From: Phycisphaerae bacterium
Lineage (GTDB): Bacteria > Planctomycetota > Phycisphaerae > UBA1845
Assembly: GCA_029260075.1 (NCBI GenBank)
Contig: JAJDDY010000089.1
Location: forward strand, 62,001-126,000
DNA: 64,000 nucleotides
Reading direction: 5' to 3'
Below, one piece after another: positions 63,401 through 64,000 of the stretch. The stretch's first letter is position 1. Each line of letters opens with the position of its first letter. A program made the position numbers and the translations under genes. The notes below the pieces were generated by a model. The model was not told where the DNA came from. It saw only the letters and a program-made list of their open reading frames with translations, and searched no databases.

Positions 63401-63526
63401 CTTTCGCTCTCCCCCTGGCGCATCGGGTACGCTGGCAAACTCGTCACCGGCAACGGGCAGCGGCCGCACGCCGTCGCTTCGGCGCTCCAAACTCTTCCAA
63501 TACTCTTTTGAGCTGTTGTCGCTCAT
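60476..63526 (-). CDS. actB: Alternative Complex III, ActB (molybdopterin-like + FeS protein)
   Basis: 1016 aa. A Tat-type signal with RRDFL and a lipobox (SGC) at about residues 47-66 exports it folded. The first two thirds resemble a molybdopterin oxidoreductase, in which ACIII proteins normally lack the cofactor. The C-terminal third is a PsrB/HybA-type domain with FeS cysteines: CTGCSACVVSC (about 787), CQHCDNAPCETVC (about 850), CVGTRYCANNCP (about 880) and CSLC (about 924). It carries electrons from the quinol subunit to the cytochromes ActA and ActE. Gap of 15 bp from actA. Confidence 0.93.
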   Translation of the reverse strand: MSDNSSKEYWKSLERRSDGVRPLPVAGDEFASVPDAPGGERKGVELRRRDFLAAAGFVLGSATLSGCARAPVEKAIPYLVAPETIVPGRATYYASTCGACSAGCGMVVKNRDGRAIKVEGNAEHPVSHGGLCAVGQASVLGLYDSHRLEHPLQDGQEATWEVVDSEVTHRFDAMRKSGAAVRLLTGTVTSPTKRRVIQAFLKSFPNAKHIEYAMLSTSAICGAHRKTHGQSVVPRYSFDKAAVIVGFDADFLGTWLSPVAFTAGWSKGRRADVDTKNFSYHAQFESRLTVTGGKADRRVAIAPAQLGSVMNRLASLLATRAGVAFGATGDDTDVHAPVIEGLAARLWHARGKSLVVCGSQDVATQIVCNFINHMLGNYGATLDIARPFAEGEASDTGAQELLRELQSGSVDALIIDNVDPVYDLPNGAEFEAAIKQAGLVVSVADRINDTSKLATYVCPDHHYLESWGDVTLGGGFVGFQQPVMRALFDTRSVLESLSIWSASGSHKSDQALVRETWGDQVAWNMAIHDGFARISELRVASATFRNAAVKPIVDAGRPSGQELALVLYPKVAMRDGRHASNPWLHEMPDPITKVVWDNYASIAEDTAGKLGIETGDVVRVTLADGKSPAIELPALVQPAQHDQVVAIALGYGHPESARFKQVGPAWLEGKPTLGDNGLVGTNAAKLLTYRDGTLRLSGEHVSIAKTNRTHSLACTQDYHNIEIPASLVLPGMDRRRPMIQETTLAAYERDGTLPSHGYDAHHKDLGDLWPDDHKYEGYHWGMAIDLTTCTGCSACVVSCQVENNVPVVGRDEVARKRIMHWLRIDRYYSDSEGTTDILHQPVMCQHCDNAPCETVCPVLATAHSEEGLNMQTYNRCVGTRYCANNCPYKVRRFNWFDYAHEDTLANMALNPDITVRTRGVMEKCSLCVQRIEEARIEAKKQGIPIADGDIKTACQQSCPAGSIVFGDMNDPKSAVSKLIKSGRHYRMLEETNVKPSVGYLGLVRNRDENEDPTHHG

Positions 63527-63541
63527 AACGTCCGCTGGCTC

Positions 63542-64000
63542 CTAGTAGTGGCAAGCCGCACAATCAAGCGAAGCGTCAACCGGCGTTCCGGCGATTCCCG
63601 TGTGATTGACCGTCCGATGACAATTCACGCACCACCCCATACTTAGGTCTTCAACCTGCCTGACTCGTTCCATCGTTTCGACGGCGCCGTGGCACCGATC
63701 GCACGCAACATTCATACTGACGTGCGCGCTGTGGTTGAAATAGACAAAGTCGGGAAGATTGTGAACCTTGATCCACTCGATTGGCTTGGGCACTTTGCCC
63801 GGTTTGGTTTTCATTTCCTCGTCGAGGGCAAGCGAGTCGTAGATTTTCTGCAATTCACCAGAGACCATGCGGCGGGCCGTGCGTTTCTCTTCTTTGGCCA
63901 GCTCATCCTCAGCGCGTATTGAACCAAGCGTGTCCGTCACAATCGAATGGCAATTCATGCATACGCTTGTTGCCGGAATTCCCGCGTGACGACTGGTTTC
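63542..64000 (-). CDS. actA: Alternative Complex III, ActA (multihaem cytochrome c), partial
   Basis: The C-terminal 152 residues are in the window; the gene runs off the right edge. Four haem motifs are visible: CMNCH (whose first Cys lies before the first in-window methionine), CDRCH, CVNCH and CAACH. ActA normally has five haems, so at least one more lies outside. First gene of the act operon; its promoter is not in view. Confidence 0.9.
   Translation of the reverse strand, partial: ETSRHAGIPATSVCMNCHSIVTDTLGSIRAEDELAKEEKRTARRMVSGELQKIYDSLALDEEMKTKPGKVPKPIEWIKVHNLPDFVYFNHSAHVSMNVACDRCHGAVETMERVRQVEDLSMGWCVNCHRTVNHTGIAGTPVDASLDCAACHY

Overview
The window looks like part of a planctomycete-type chromosome. 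This is an inference from: a split GcvPA/GcvPB glycine decarboxylase; a small protein with the 'CLSCGYNLSGL...CPEC' zinc ribbon common in that phylum; two membrane Ser/Thr kinases with TolB/PD40 sensor domains; an Alternative Complex III operon; and many dispersed palindromic intergenic repeats whose core reads GAGCCGCGACCGTGAGGGAG. No rRNA, tRNA, CRISPR array or transposase was seen.

Layout. 0-6.6 kb: an S41 peptidase lipoprotein, a small anchored protein, an exported GH13-like protein with degraded catalytic motifs, and a DUF255 thioredoxin-like lipoprotein. 6.9-12.3 kb: a YhaM-type exoribonuclease, gcvPA, a zinc-ribbon membrane protein, gcvPB and a lipoate ligase/octanoyltransferase. 12.5-17.9 kb: a TolC / HlyD-type adaptor / ABC ATPase / MacB-type permease operon on the minus strand. 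18.4-20.6 kb: a UbiD-family decarboxylase and a lipoprotein. 20.6-26.6 kb: two paralogous kinase-PD40 proteins in an ATGA overlap, and a lipoprotein. 27.6-30.4 kb: a Gly/His/Tyr-rich secreted protein coupled to a VWA lipoprotein.

30.5-56.2 kb is the remarkable region. On the minus strand lies a molybdenum hydroxylase set: a CoxM-type FAD subunit, a fused [2Fe-2S]+molybdopterin subunit resembling 4-hydroxybenzoyl-CoA reductase, XdhC, MocA and a radical-SAM protein. A TetR regulator and divergent promoters separate it from a 14-gene plus-strand cluster. That cluster encodes an anaerobic benzoyl-CoA pathway: BamA/Oah ring hydrolase, an SDR, dienoyl-CoA hydratase, 6-hydroxy-enoyl-CoA dehydrogenase, a D-component/ATPase pair with extra cysteines, a 1135-residue protein joining an unknown domain, a DUF2889-like domain and an acyl-CoA ligase, a thiolase, a dehydrogenase/hydratase fusion, and a four-subunit ATP-dependent benzoyl-CoA reductase whose two ATPase subunits are both short, as in the Azoarcus (bzd) type. 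The inferred route is (4-hydroxy)benzoyl-CoA to the dienoyl-CoA, then through Dch, Had and Oah to 3-hydroxypimeloyl-CoA, then beta-oxidation. No ferredoxin, glutaryl-CoA dehydrogenase or aromatic-acid transporter is visible here.

56.4 kb to the end: a 3'-terminal remnant of a kinase/PD40 gene joined to a dispersed repeat, then the minus-strand Alternative Complex III operon actA(partial)-actB-actC-actD-actE-actF, a quinol-oxidising respiratory complex.

Starts were chosen from Shine-Dalgarno matches, stop-start overlaps and signal peptides. All functions are predictions read from sequence, without database searches.
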